Below the pieces are notes generated by a model that searched no databases, was not told the origin of the DNA, and saw only the letters and a list, made by a program, of their open reading frames with translations. A program made the translations under genes and the position numbers. Shown in pieces: positions 48,120-61,190 of a DNA stretch of 64,000 nt (positions within the stretch are counted from its first letter, which is position 1; each line of letters starts with the position of its first letter). Source of the stretch: Bugula neritina (Eukaryota > Bryozoa > Gymnolaemata > Cheilostomatida > Bugulidae). The stretch lies in the NCBI GenBank assembly GCA_964035545.1, contig OZ037772.1:4201538-4265537 (forward strand), given 5' to 3'.

Positions 48120-48125
48120 AATAAA
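48120..48125 (+). terminator. Polyadenylation signal of the TRIM gene
   Basis: AATAAA, 178 bp after the stop codon of the TRIM-type gene and followed by a T/G-rich stretch. Confidence 0.7.
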
Positions 48126-49189
48126 GTTTATTTGCTAGTGAAAATATAGTCTGTTTTCATGCCTCATTAGCTTTAGTTCAAGTTGAGTTCACTTACTAAA
48201 AAATAATCTTTACTGGAGCAGTAACTGTAAATGACTTGTCTGCGGGAGAATTTATTCACTGAATTGACATGCAGGTGCAAGTAACTCCAACATGACTAAG
48301 TAAATTTATTCCAACCATTCACAATGTTATACATTCCATTGCTGTGCAAACAATAGCATTGAGTAGCCAATCAAATTGTTTCTTGTCATGCATTCAGGAA
48401 TCTGATAAATAATATATAAGGCAATCAACTAGATATAAACACTGTTTTACTCTACACATGAGCTGTCTGTGCTGCAGCTGCTTTGCGAAATGTGTGTAAT
48501 TTGATGAGTTTAGTTCAATTGGTTGCAGTTTAATTATGACATGTTCACCATTATGTAATATTAGAGGACAACTCCTCTCCAGTGTGCAGTGGTAGTATAC
48601 TATTAGTCAAAGGGAGTGCTCAGTATAATATAAATAGCTGACCACTCCTACACCAACACTCCTGAACACCAGCTAGACGACAAGAACTCTTGAACACCAC
48701 TCAGGTTAAGGGACTCCACCCACCCAGGCACCTCTGAACACCATCCAAGGCAGACGTGTTCTGGATCACAGTCTTAACTCCTCACAGACTAAGACAGGAG
48801 CTGGAGTCATCCTCACAGCCAAGCAACCCATGCCAATATACCAACCCTAGCTGACCTGAATACTACAACTTATATATTATAGTATTCGGAATAACTCCAA
48901 AGTAGCATATTTCTGTTAAAATAACATTAATATTAAACAGATAAATTATATATTTACTGATTCAATCACTATTTGAGTTTTCAAATTGAAATTCAATAAG
49001 AGACATCAGCAAGTAATAATCATATGTTATGTAATAATACATGCAACAAAAAGGCATCACTATAAAATTTTACAAAATGTATTAGCAGTTATCTATACTG
49101 AGATTATAATGTAATAATAATGTTGTATAAAGTACTAAACTATCGACCCCTCTCTCATATTATTATTTAACCTTTGACCTACAAACAAT
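48126..49189. other. Intergenic spacer
   Basis: No ORF or RNA gene is recognisable. At 48,640-48,745 a loose repeat of CCTGAACACC/CTTGAACACC words occurs. Confidence 0.5.
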
Positions 49190-49965
49190 CACGGGCTTTC
49201 CATGTAACGATCTCAGATCGATCTCGCTGAGATCGATCTGAGACATGTGTCAGATCGATCGTTTTTCCATGAGAGTGTCAGATCGATCTCGCGAAGTTAC
49301 CTCCTCTTAAGTGAAGGATACTTTAAAAGTATAATTTGTTCACCTATTTGAGTGATTAAAGCTACTACTGTTGAAAACAAGGTGGCCGTAGTCTAAAATT
49401 TAATCTCAGCTATAAACTATACGCAGCAAAGCTTTCAGTGTATGGTAATTTAGCCAATTTAAAATAATTAATTTTAATTTTTTAGCTTGACAGCTTATAT
49501 AAAATTAATGGCTGTCTTGCAGATTATTAATAAACTTACAGGACTGTTAGGCTTAAAATTACAAAGAAAATAGCTAATGAAACTAAGTCTTAATGGTCAT
49601 TTAATTTCAATTTAAATTCTCCAAATTATTTTACCTTCTACTGCATATAATTGAGTTTTCTTAACCATTGTACTGAAAGTCAAAATTTTGGCATCTGAAA
49701 AGATGGCCATCATAATTATTTAATACTTTGCTTAGTAATTATCAATAAGTTATCATTTTTATTAGCAGACAACATTGTAGCGGGCAGTCTTTTTCTACTT
49801 CTCAGATCGATCTGGCGTCTTTCCATGGTCTTATTGACATTAGATCGATCTGAGTTCGAGCTCCACAGACCGACCAGCTCAGATCGACGGAGATCGATCT
49901 TTGGCGTCTTTCCATGGATCGATCTCGCTAAGATCGATTTCAGATCGGTACATGGAAAGCTGGTG
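49190..49965. mobile_element. MITE, GATCGATC-rich family, 776-bp member
   Basis: Ends CACGGGCTTTCCATG and CATGGAAAGCTGGTG. Flanked by AAT on both sides, a possible 3-bp target duplication. Both subterminal regions are packed with AGATCGATCT-type palindromes. The 450-bp middle is AT-rich and non-coding. A near-identical copy lies in inverted orientation at 56,059-56,825, and shorter derivatives lie in both VARS copies. Confidence 0.88.
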
Positions 49966-51428
49966 AATGATTTCTTGTTGCTATACTGTCTGTTGTCTAG
50001 TTGGCTCATAGAAACAGTTCCAATCTAACAATGTAGTGTTGATACAAATCAGAGAATATAAGCTCAACAATAAAACAAAAAGAAATAATTATCCTCAATA
50101 TCCTAAGGAATATTCCAGAGAACACTGCAGGCTGAGCTATAAGATATTTTACAACTACATGCAGTTGACATATCTACATGAATTGTGGACCATTTTGGTG
50201 TTTCTGTGTGCACAGACAAGTTGCAATGACTCCAACAGAATTTTTTTTAGTAGGTTTCAGTTCATCTTGAATATAGTACAGCTTGTTGTCTTTTGGTGGA
50301 ATATTATTGATGATACACTACTTTGTTTGGCCTCAATAGTATTGATGGTACACTACCTTGTTTGGCCTCAATAGTATTGATGGTACACTACCTTGTTTGA
50401 CCTCAATAGTATTGATGGTAGACTACCTTGTTTGACCTCAACAGTATTGATGGTAGACTACCTTGTTTGACCTCAATAGTGTTGATGGTACACTACCTTG
50501 TTTGGCCTCAACAGTATTAATGGTACACTACCTTGTTTGGCCTCATTAGCCTTGCTAATATAAAATTAAGAGCACAACTTGCAAGATTTAACTAATTTAA
50601 CTTGGTTCATATTATGATGTTAAAATGTTGACATTTATAACCTCTGATATATTTCTATGTTTATAACCTATCAATATGCTCTGATCTACAGTCTTTATTG
50701 CCATTCAAGGTGTTGCTCACTGCTGGTCAACCCCATTAACCCCCAACTTACTGTCTACATAGAAAACTGTCTGCTTTCCCTCCATGGCACATAGCTCATA
50801 CAATGTGTATATTTGCTTTTGCACACTCATTACATAAAACACCAGCCATTGTGATAAAAGTAGAGTTTTGTTGTTTAGTCTCACATATTGGAACATGGCC
50901 TTAAGATTTGTAGTTTCTGAGGCTTTTATTAAGCTATTGCTGGAGAAAATTGCTAAGAATTTACTGCAGTGAATCTTTTTATATACATTACTTATGAAAT
51001 GCATATCTGTGGAATATTTGATCTACTCTGTATCATGTAAACTAACTTACACACAAGTTACATACAGCTACTACTTGATAAGGAAGTAATAGACTTACAC
51101 TAACAGAGTTATTGACATGAAAAAGTAAATAATATTTAAATTGTGATGGCTAAGTAAGTAGATGAGTCATAAACCAGTAAAAAATTAATTTCTACAAACA
51201 AACTTTATTGAGTGAATGTGACTACAGAGTCTTGACAGCATAGCAGAGTAAATATGTTACATAATCATTACTAATCAACATCAAATACTGCATATAAACA
51301 GTGTAAGTCCTGTGGAATATATAATATTATACTGTGAGTAGAACACAATATATTATATTTGACATGTACTATGGGTGTACATTGATGACTTCACTGAGCT
51401 AATTATTAGTAGACTGTAGCTGATAAGT
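49966..51428. other. Intergenic spacer
   Basis: Unique AT-rich sequence apart from the 35-bp array listed separately. The ORFs at 50,036-50,374 and 50,717-51,004 show no recognisable motif. Confidence 0.5.
50290..50548. repeat. 35-bp minisatellite
   Basis: About seven tandem copies of a 35-bp unit built from CACTACCTTGTTTGGCCTCA and ATAGTATTGATGGTA, with A/G and G/C variants. Confidence 0.93.
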
Positions 51429-51562
51429 TTAGTATTTTATTGTGTATCTCCTCAGTCCATCTCCACATGCTAGAAACACTGTGTCTCTGTTATACACAGC
51501 AATGTCCCACACCAAGTCACTAACACCAAGACTTTCTCTGGGAATTGTTACCATCAGTTCAC
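51429..51562 (-). pseudogene. Inverted last exon of a TRIM-type paralogue
   Basis: Minus-strand reading gives an acceptor (AAAG) and then an open exon with IPRESLGVSDLVWDIAVYN, ending in TAA at 51,429-51,431. It is 134 bp against 137 bp in the TRIM gene at 47,806-47,942, and reads CGDGLR where that gene has CYNYGLK. The intron beside it also matches, but no further TRIM exon is seen up to the VARS copy. It is therefore a 5'-truncated copy or the tail of a rearranged gene. Confidence 0.85.
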
Positions 51563-52190
51563 CTTTAAAAAATATAATGTCGGATTGAATCAGTTTGAGA
51601 CAAACAGACAGACTACAGTGACATCACAACAGCTGACACAACTACAAGCAAGTTTCTACTTTCTAGTATAATATAGTAACTGAAATATATTCGATAAAAA
51701 TACAATAAATTTCAAATATATTTCTCACTCAGAAAGACTTCCTTTATAGATGCAACTAAGCAGATTATGTTGAAGATAATAAAGTTCTACCAGTCAGTAT
51801 TGAATAATTCAATGAGCTACTCTACTGTTTACTTCATAATAAATGACAACATGGAGAGACTCAACATAGAAATTTACCCCCTCAGCAAATATGATTATAC
51901 AGGAGAGAAGATATATAATATAAGTATTACATACATGAAGTAAATATTCTAACAGAAAATAGTGTCTCATTATACAACTGTATTGACCTTGACCCACAAA
52001 CTTAGCCTGTGGCTCTTATATAGAACACACCCACATGTCTACTTCTAATAATACTGCTACTGCAGCTACTCCAACATTATCAAATATTAAATACTTGACA
52101 AGAACCAACCACAGCCACCTGAGTCTCACCAGCAAACACTGCTCTACCAGCCACCATCAAATTACACTAGTCTCAGCAATAATCACATAA
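51563..52190 (-). other. Inverted TRIM last-intron sequence (copy B side)
   Basis: Several blocks match the TRIM last intron (about 47,460-47,800) in reverse complement. The part from 51,749 also matches window positions 1-430. No coding sequence apart from the exon at its left end. Confidence 0.75.
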
Positions 52191-52577
52191 CATAAGTTAT
52201 ATTACATGATATAAGATATATTACATAATATCAGATATATTACATGATATAAGATATATTACATGATATAAGATATATCACATAATATAAGATAATTATA
52301 TTACATGATATAAGATATATTACATGATATAAGATATATTACATAATATAAGATATATTACATGATATAAGATATATTACATAATATAAGATATATTACA
52401 TAATATAAGATATATTACATAATATAAGATATATTACATGATATAAGATATATTACATAATATAAGATATATTACATAATATAAGATATATTACATAATA
52501 TAAGATATATTACATAATATAAGATATATTACATAATATAAGATATATTACATGATATTAGATATATTACATAATAA
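52190..52577. repeat. 19-bp minisatellite, copy B
   Basis: About 20 copies of the ATAAGATATATTACATAAT unit, homologous to 430-872. Confidence 0.94.
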
Positions 52578-52807
52578 TTATATACTCTTTCTATAATGTA
52601 TAATCTTGCATACACATACAGCCATTAAAACCTCTTGCCATTTAGTTTAAGTTTATCAATTTAGACACAAAATGCATTTGATCTTCAGTCCCATGACTGT
52701 CAAAACAACACATTTCACATTCATTGGTTATACAAGAGATTGTTTCCTCAATAATAGCAGCGTTACTCTAAATTGAAAAAAACTATAAAGTTATCAGCTA
52801 ATTAAAC

Positions 52808-52965
52808 AGAATCATCTAAAGGATATAGATATAGAATAAGTTATTAGAATAGAATCATCTAAAGGGTATAGATATAGAATAAGTATATTAAACAGAATCA
52901 TCTAAAGGATATAGATATAGAATAAGTTATTAGAATAGAGTCATCTAAAGGGTATAGATATAGAA
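52808..52965. repeat. 43-bp minisatellite, copy B (short)
   Basis: About four units, against 14-15 in copy A at 1,105-1,738. Confidence 0.93.
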
Positions 52966-53399
52966 TGGTAACCAAAGACATCAGAAGAAGCAGAAGACAC
53001 TTTCTACCACCAGACGTACCTCTTTGAAGGGAAGCTCCCCGAGTAGGAATTGTCCCATCATGACCATGCGGGCCACCCAGAAGAAGAGAATATCCAGTCC
53101 AGTCTCTAGCAGAGTACCCGGGTAGTAGGCTTGCAGGTGGGGGTGTTATCTGGCCACCCCATAGTCTAGAAAGGAAATATTCCAGAACTAAACCATGTGT
53201 CCAGCACATCCTCATCTGTATAACAGGCAGGAAATGGAATAATGTTCAGAGTTGTCTTCTCTGACAAACTGAAACTGGGGTTAATTTACTCAAAGGAAAT
53301 GTCTAGTCCGTGAACAAAAGAAAGTAAATTATCAATAAGTATTTAGAGAAATGTAGCTCGCTGCTTTACTATGAGGGAGAAGAGAGAGTTGGAGGTGTG

Positions 53400-55880
53400 T
53401 ACATACTCAATATATACTCAATATATACTCAATACATACTCAATACATACTCAATATATACTCAATACATACTCAATATATACTCAATACATACTCAATA
53501 TATACTCAATACATACTCAATATATACTCAATACATACTCAATACATACTCAATATATATTCAATACATACTCAATACATACTCAATACATACTCAATAT
53601 ATACTCAATATATACTCAATACGTACTCAATACGTACTCAATATATACTCAATACATACTCAATATATATTCAATATATACTCAATACATACTCAATATA
53701 TACTCAATACATACTCAATAGATACTCAATATATACTCAATACATACTCAATATATACTCAATACATACTCAATACATACTCAACATATACCCAATATAT
53801 ACTCAATACATACTCAATAAATATTCAATGCATACTCAATATATACTCAATACATACTCAATATCTACTCAATATATACTCAATACATACTCAATACATA
53901 CTCACTATATACTCAATACGTACTCAATACGTACTCAATACATACTCAATATATACTCAATACATACTCAATACATACTCAATACATACTCAATATATAC
54001 TCAATATATACTCAATATATACTCAATACGTAATCAATACATACTCAATACATACTCAATATATACTCAATACATACTCAATATATACTCAATATATACT
54101 CAATACGTACTCAATACGTACTCAATATATACTCAATACATACTCAATATATATTCAATATATACTCAATACATACTCAATACATACTCAATACATACTC
54201 AATAGATACTCAATATATACTCAATACATACTCAATATATACTCAATACATACTCAATACATACTCAACATATACTCAATATATACTCAATACATACTCA
54301 ATACATACTCAATAGATACTCAATATATACTCAATACATACTCAATATATACTCAATACATACTCAATACATACTCAACATATACCCAATATATACTCAA
54401 TACATACTCAATAAATATTCAATGCATACTCAATATATACTCAATACATACTCAATATCTACTCAATATATACTCAATACATACTCAATATATACTCAAT
54501 ACATATTCAATAAATACTCAATACATACTCAATATATACTTAATACATACTCAATATCTACTCAATATATACTCAATACATACTCAATATATACTCAATA
54601 CATATTCAATACATACTCAATATATACTTAATACATACTCAATATATACTCAATATATACTCAATACATACTCAATATATACTCAATACATACTCAATAC
54701 ATACTCAATACATACTCAATATATACTCAATACATACTCAATATATACTCAATACATACTCAATACATACTCAATATATACTCAATATATACTCAATATA
54801 TACTCAATACGTAATCAATACATACTCAATACATACTCAATATATACTCAATACATACTCAATATATACTCAATACATACTCAATAAATATTCAATGCAT
54901 ACTCAATATATACTCAATACATACTCAATATATACTCAATATATACTCAATACGTACTCAATATATATTCAATATATACTCAATACATACTCAATATATA
55001 CTCAATACATACTCAATACATATTCAATAAATACTCAATACATACTCAATATATACTTAATACATACTCCATATATACCCAATACATACTCAATACATAC
55101 TCAACATATACTCAATACATACTCAATGCATACTCAATATATACTAAATATATACTCAATATATATTCAATACATATTCAATAAATACTCAATACATACT
55201 CAATATATACTTAATACATACTCAATATATATTCAATATATACTCAATACATACTCAATATATACTTAATACATACTCAATATATACTCAATATATACCC
55301 AATACATACTCAATACATACTCAATATATACCCAATACATACTCAATACATACTCAACATATACCCAATATATACTCAATACATACTCAATAAATATTCA
55401 ATGCATACTCAATATATACTCAATACATACTCAATATATATTCAATACATACTCAATATATACTCAATAAATATTCAATGCATACTCAATATATACTTAA
55501 TACATACTCAATAAATATTCAATGCATACTCAATATATACTCAATACATACTCAATATATACTTAATACATACTCAATATATATTCAATACATACTCAAT
55601 ATATACTCAATATATACTCAATACATACTCAATACATACTCAATATATACCCAATACATACTCAATACATACTCAATACATACTCAACATATACTCAATA
55701 CATATTCAATGCATACTCAATATATACTCAATACATACTCAATAAAATAATACTCAATACATACTCAATATATACTCAATACATACTCAATATATACTCA
55801 ATACATACTCAATACATACTCAATAGATACTCAATATATACTCAATATATACTTAATATATACTCAGTATATACTTAACA
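53400..55880. repeat. 11-bp minisatellite, copy B (strongly expanded)
   Basis: About 225 copies of ATACTCAATAY, against about 20 at the same place in copy A. The marker CAACATATACCCAATATATA recurs near 53,783, 54,377 and 55,356. The gaps are 594 bp (54 units) and 979 bp (89 units), so large blocks were duplicated. The 496-codon ORF and its relatives here are artefacts of the stop-free 33-bp triple unit. Confidence 0.97.
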
Positions 55881-56058
55881 TACACTTGAGCTGTCATATG
55901 GAATAGACTTACCCTGGCTAAGACTGATGACATTTGGATGTACGTTAAACTTCATTGCTGCCTTTTACAGCGCTTCATGATAGGATCTGCCAGTCACCCA
56001 GTAGTTGTTGTCACTAAACTATGTAAAATATACAGAGGTTAAGAGGTCACTAAACTAT

Positions 56059-56825
56059 CACCGGCTTTCCATGTACCGATCTCAGGCAGATCGATCCATG
56101 GAAAGACGGCAAAGATCGATCTCAGTCGTTCTGAGCTGGTCGGTCTGTGGAGCTCGAACTCAGATCGATCTCATGTCAATTAGACCATGGAAAGACGCCA
56201 GATCGATCTGAGAAGTAGAAAAAGACTGCTCGCTACAATGTTGTCTGCTAATAAAAATGATAACTTATTGATAATTACTAAGCAAAGTATTAAATAATTA
56301 TGATAGCCACCTTTTCAGATGCCAAAACTTTGACTTTCAGCACAATGATTAAGAAAATTCAATTATATGCAGTAGAAGGCAAAAAGAAATGGGAGAATTT
56401 AAATTGAATTTAAATGATTATTACAACTTAGTTTCATTAGCTATTTTCTATGTAATTTTAAGCCTAACAGTCCTGTAAGTTTATTAATAATCTGCAAGAC
56501 AGCCATTAATTTTATATAAGCTGTCAAGCTAAAAAATTAAAATTAATTATTTTAAATTGGCTAAATTACCATACACTGAAAGCTTTGCTGCGTATAGTTT
56601 ATAGCTGAGATTAAATTTTAGACTACGGCCACCTTGTTTTCAACAGTAGTAGCTTTAATCACTCAAATAGGTGAACAAATTATACCTTTAAAGTATCCTT
56701 TACTTAAGAGGAGGCAACTTCGCGAGATCGATCTGACACTCTCATAGAAAAACGATCGGTCTGAGCACATTTCTCAGATCGATCTCAGCGAGATCGATCT
56801 GAGATCGGTACATGGAAAGCCCGTG
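56059..56825. mobile_element. MITE, GATCGATC-rich family, 767-bp member, copy-B specific
   Basis: Ends CACCGGCTTTCCATG and CATGGAAAGCCCGTG. It is the inverted near-copy of 49,190-49,965. It sits in the VARS intron between exons 12 and 13 at a place where copy A has no insertion, so it arrived after the duplication or was removed from A. Confidence 0.87.
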
Positions 56826-56900
56826 AATGTAAAATATATAGAGGTTAAAAGGACACTAGACTATGTAAAATATATAGAGGTCAAGAGGTCACTGGACTAT

Positions 56901-57331
56901 CACGGGCTTTCCATGTATCGATCTGACTGAGATCGATCTAAGAAATGTGCTCAGAGTGTCAGATTGATCTAGTGGAGTTACCTCCTCTTAAGTGAAAGAT
57001 GCTTTAATAGTATAATTTACTCACCAATCTGACTGATTAAAGCTACTGCTGTCAAAAACAAGATTGTTGCAGTCTAAATTTAATGCTAGCTATAAACTAT
57101 ACTATAATTTTATATAATCGAGTTTTCTTAATCATCGTACTGAAAGTCAAAGTTTGGCATCTGAAAATATGACTATCATAATTAATAAGTAATTTGCTTA
57201 GTAATTATCAATAACTTATCATTTTTATTAGCAGACAGCATTTTAGCGAACATTTATTTTTCTACTTCTCAGATCATCTTTCGTCTTTCCATGGTCTTAT
57301 TGCCTTGAGATTGATCCATGGAAAGCCGGTG
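56901..57331. mobile_element. MITE, GATCGATC-rich family, 431-bp derivative (copy B)
   Basis: Orthologous to 2,595-3,025, with the same internal deletion and the same TAT flanks. Confidence 0.85.
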
Positions 57332-57456
57332 TATGTACAAGGTGTAGAGGTAAAGAGGTCACCAGACTATGTACAAAATATAAAGGTCAAGAGACTATGT
57401 AAAATATACAGATGTCAAGAGGTCACTGAGCTATGATGAACAATGTACAATATAAT

Positions 57457-57554
57457 CACAGGCTTTCCATGGACGACTGAGATCGATCTTTGATGTCTTT
57501 TCATGGAGCGATCTCACCAATATAGATCTGAGATCGATCCATGGAAAGCCAGTG
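57457..57554. mobile_element. 98-bp minimal MITE (copy B)
   Basis: Orthologous to 3,151-3,248. Confidence 0.78.
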
Positions 57555-57559
57555 AAAGG

Positions 57560-57668
57560 GTCACACCCACTCCAGAAATGGCCACACCCACTCCGGAAAG
57601 AGCCACACCCACTCTAGAAAGGCCACACCCACTCCAGAAAGGGCCACACCTACTCCAGAAAGGGCCAC
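57560..57668. repeat. 22-bp tandem repeat (copy B)
   Basis: About five CCACACCCACTCCAGAAAGG-type units. Homologous to 3,253-3,336. Confidence 0.8.
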
Positions 57669-57959
57669 ATTAAAGGGAATTCATAGTTTGTCAACATAAA
57701 CAGAGTCTGTGGTAAATATTAGGTCTGTGCTAAACCCGCTTGCTTTCTGTAAATAACACAAGACAAGATGAAGAATGAGTCATACCTCAGCCTTAGGTTG
57801 CCCCTGGATCTGCACAAAGTAGGCTGGTATTCTGTGCCCTCACCATAGCTGTCTGGAGATACATCAGTCCCTGGAGTTCCTCAGCCATTTGTACCAAGTC
57901 ACTGTGTGATAGTCTGGTATGATCTTTAGCTTGCCTGATTCTACTACCTGCATTATACA

Positions 57960-58318
57960 TTCTATACTATAGATATACTATGCTATATAGATATACTATG
58001 CTATAGATATACTATGCTATAGGTATACTATGCTATAGATATACTATGCTATAGATATACTATACTATATATATACTATGCTATAGGTATACTATACTAT
58101 AGATATACTTTACAGTACTAATATATATACTATACACAGTACTAATATATATACTATACACAGTACTAATATAGATATACTATACAGTACTAATATATAT
58201 ACTATACAGTACTAATATATACACTATACAGTACTAATATATTATATACTATACAGTACTAATATATTATATACTATACAGTACTACTATATTATATACT
58301 ATACATAATATATAATAC
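57960..58318. repeat. Degenerate ACTATGCTATAGATAT array (copy B)
   Basis: Homologous to 3,628-3,888, about 100 bp longer. Confidence 0.88.
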
Positions 58319-59250
58319 AAGTACCTCTACAGCCTTGGCTGCCATATCTTCACACGCCACATACCAATGTGGTTTGGGTATCCGCTCAATGATATCTTTA
58401 GATCGACTATAACACAAGAGACCACGGTGTGGAGGTCATTGTTAACAGACAGACTCACATAGTAACAGTTCAACTCAACAGCATTGTAAAATATAGTGGA
58501 TATGTTAATGGAGCTATTCTTTAGGAGAACAAGAGAGGGCAACTTCTATTTCATTGAGATCTGTAACTATGAGTCATTTTACTTGATTTAGCACACAGAG
58601 CCATATACCTCTAGCTTTTAGCTATTGTTCACAGTTGAGCTGCTAATTCAACATTTTAATGTAAGAAACTATACACATTAGCAGCTAAACTGTGAAAATA
58701 GCTAAGAACCAGATATATGGTGTGTACTAAACTGAGTAAAATGACTCACAAGTAAACATGACTAGAAAAAGTTCAGGATCTAACTGGACGTGTATGAAGA
58801 AAATGTAATGGAACTTGTGGAAATCTAACAAGTTGGGATAAGATTGTAGAGAGAAGACGACTCACCTACATACAGGAACTACCATAGGGTTGTCTTCCTT
58901 TCCTTTGTATAGCCCCAAGTCTTCCAACCTTCTCACACATGTCACCTGCTCACACCTGTCACCTGTACACAAATGGTATTAAACCACTAAAACCTATGTA
59001 GATCAATATTTTCTTGCTATTAAGTTGACTAATTGTGAAACAGCCAAAATAGGAAAATAAGACCTTGTAGTGCAGTGAGCAAGGCAAGTTCAAGCCATAC
59101 AACTTTAACATGTTGCATTACAGAAGAAAGACCTGCTTCATTTTGGTAAATAACTATAGGTAATATTGGGAGTTACGCCACTTATGAGTAACAACATGGA
59201 GTTGTGTTTCTTTTCATAAACGCAAAAAGGTAAAAATTACTTGTTTCTTC

Positions 59251-59385
59251 GAGGTAGCACAACTCCTAATTGTGTGACATATTTCTAAGTTGATATGGTT
59301 TTTCCTTGCATTATATATTATATAATGCAAGGAAAAACCATATCAACTTAGAAATATGTCGCACAATTAGGAGTTGTGCCACCTC
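59251..59385. repeat. Near-perfect long inverted repeat (foldback), copy B
   Basis: Arms of about 66 bp with only two mismatches, meeting at an AT core. The left arm starts GAGGTAGCACAACTCC and the right arm ends GGAGTTGTGCCACCTC. The homologous structure in A is less perfect. Confidence 0.93.
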
Positions 59386-59574
59386 TTTGTCAAAAACACG
59401 GAATACTACATTCACACACCAAACAGTACTCGTTGCTATATGAATAGACTCCAATTTAGTTCTCCCTCCGTATCTCAGTAAGCTGAGGGACCTGACACCT
59501 CAATTCATGACATAGTAGAATTCTTACCATATTTAACACACGGATCTGCTAAATCATTTTGTCCCTACACACAA

Positions 59575-60586
59575 CAGGCTATGAATATACAGGATAACAG
59601 GCTATGAATATACAGGACAACAGGCTATGAATATACAGGACAACAGGCTATAAATATACAGGACAACAGGCTATGAATATACAGGACAACGGGCTATGAC
59701 TATACAGGACAACGGGCTATGAATATACAGGACAACAGGCTATGAATATACAGGACAATAGGCTATGAATATACAGGACAACAGGCTATGAATATACAGG
59801 ACAACAGGCTATGAATATACAGGATAACAGGCTATGAATATACAGGACAATAGGCTATGAATATACAGGACAACAGGCTATGAATATACAGGACAACAGG
59901 CTATGAATATACAGGATAACAGGCTATGATTATACAGGACAACAGGCTATGAATATACAGGACAACAGGCTATGAATATACAGGACAACAGGCTATGAAT
60001 ATACAGGACAATAGGCTATGAATATATAGGACAACAGGCTATGAATATACAGGACAACAGGCTATGAATATACAGGACAATAGGCTATGAATATACAGGA
60101 CAACAGGCTAGGAATATACAGGACAACAGGCTATGAATATACAGGACAACAGGCTATGAATATACAGGACAACAGGCTATGAATATACAGGACAACAGGC
60201 TATGAATATACAGGATAACAGGCTATGAATATACAGGACAACAGGCTATGAATATACAGGACAACAGGCTATGAATATACATGACAACAGGCTATGAATA
60301 TACAGGACAACAGGCTATGAATATACAGGACAACAGGCTATGAATATACAGGACAACAGGCTATGAATATACAGGACAACAGGCTATGAATATACAGGAC
60401 AACAGGCTATGAATATACAGGACAACAGGCTATGAATATACAGGACAATAGGCTATGAATATACAGGACAACAGGCTATGAATATACAGGACAAAAGGCT
60501 ATGAATATATGGGACAACAGACTATGAATATACAGGACAACAGGCTATGAATATACAGGACAACAGGCTATGAATATACAGGAAAC
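59575..60586. repeat. 23-bp minisatellite, copy B (expanded)
   Basis: About 44 copies of the ACAACAGGCTATGAATATAC-containing unit, against about 20 in copy A. It ends within a few bases of the VARS exon 9 splice donor. Confidence 0.95.
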
Positions 60587-61109
60587 AGAGCACCTGTTCC
60601 AAACTCCATCTCCACAAAGTCGTCAGCTACAATAGGTATTCTCCTGTCAGCAAAAATATGTCTCACAAATTTCCCGTGTAAGTGTTTGTGTCGGCCGTCT
60701 TCAGGGTGGACAGCCACGGCAGTGTCACCTACAATAGTTACCAGACTTTATAGTCTCTCACAGTATTGAGTATTGATATACAATTATATACTTACAGAGT
60801 GTTTACCAGATCCAACTTCACAGTCACTATACTCAGAGTACACAACTCCCAGTAAGTTAGTACCAAGCTAATTAACCACTAACCCCCTATTCACACTTAC
60901 CGTATCGTACGCCGTAACAGCAAATATCAGCCATTTTTACAAATGTCTGAGCTTCCTGTACAGTGTTGCGGTACGGTAGGATCAAGCACTGCTTGATTCA
61001 AAAAAGTTGCGGGGGACTCCTATTGGACAGAAAAACTTTTGCGTTAATTCATTGGATATAAATGTCCAATGTAGCGTCATAGATCGTACCTAATAGCGGA
61101 CTTTGAAAA

Positions 61110-61190
61110 CTTCAACCCGCACCTTAAACCAAAATGGAGTAATAAAATTAAAGAACTTAGGCTATCTCAAGTTCTCCACTACTGCTCCTA
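61110..61190. repeat. Interspersed repeat, first of an inverted pair (copy B)
   Basis: Homologous to 6,209-6,290. The inverted partner is at about 63,664-63,745. Confidence 0.68.

Noticed and set aside
50036-51004. ORFs of 112 and 95 codons as host genes
   Set aside because: No recognisable motif, no splice context, AT-rich low-complexity residues; not supportable.
53371-55750. Long ORFs (up to 496 codons) of NTYSIHTQYIL type, and the small ones at 2,159-2,421
   Set aside because: Artefacts of the stop-free 11-bp minisatellite.
3892-57947. TGA read as Trp (alternative genetic code), because three VARS stops replace Trp TGG
   Set aside because: The other copy has TGG at some of the same positions, other lesions are TAG, TAA and deletions, the intact TRIM gene uses TGG for Trp, and the collagen reading ends at a well-placed TGA. 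Independent G-to-A changes are simpler.
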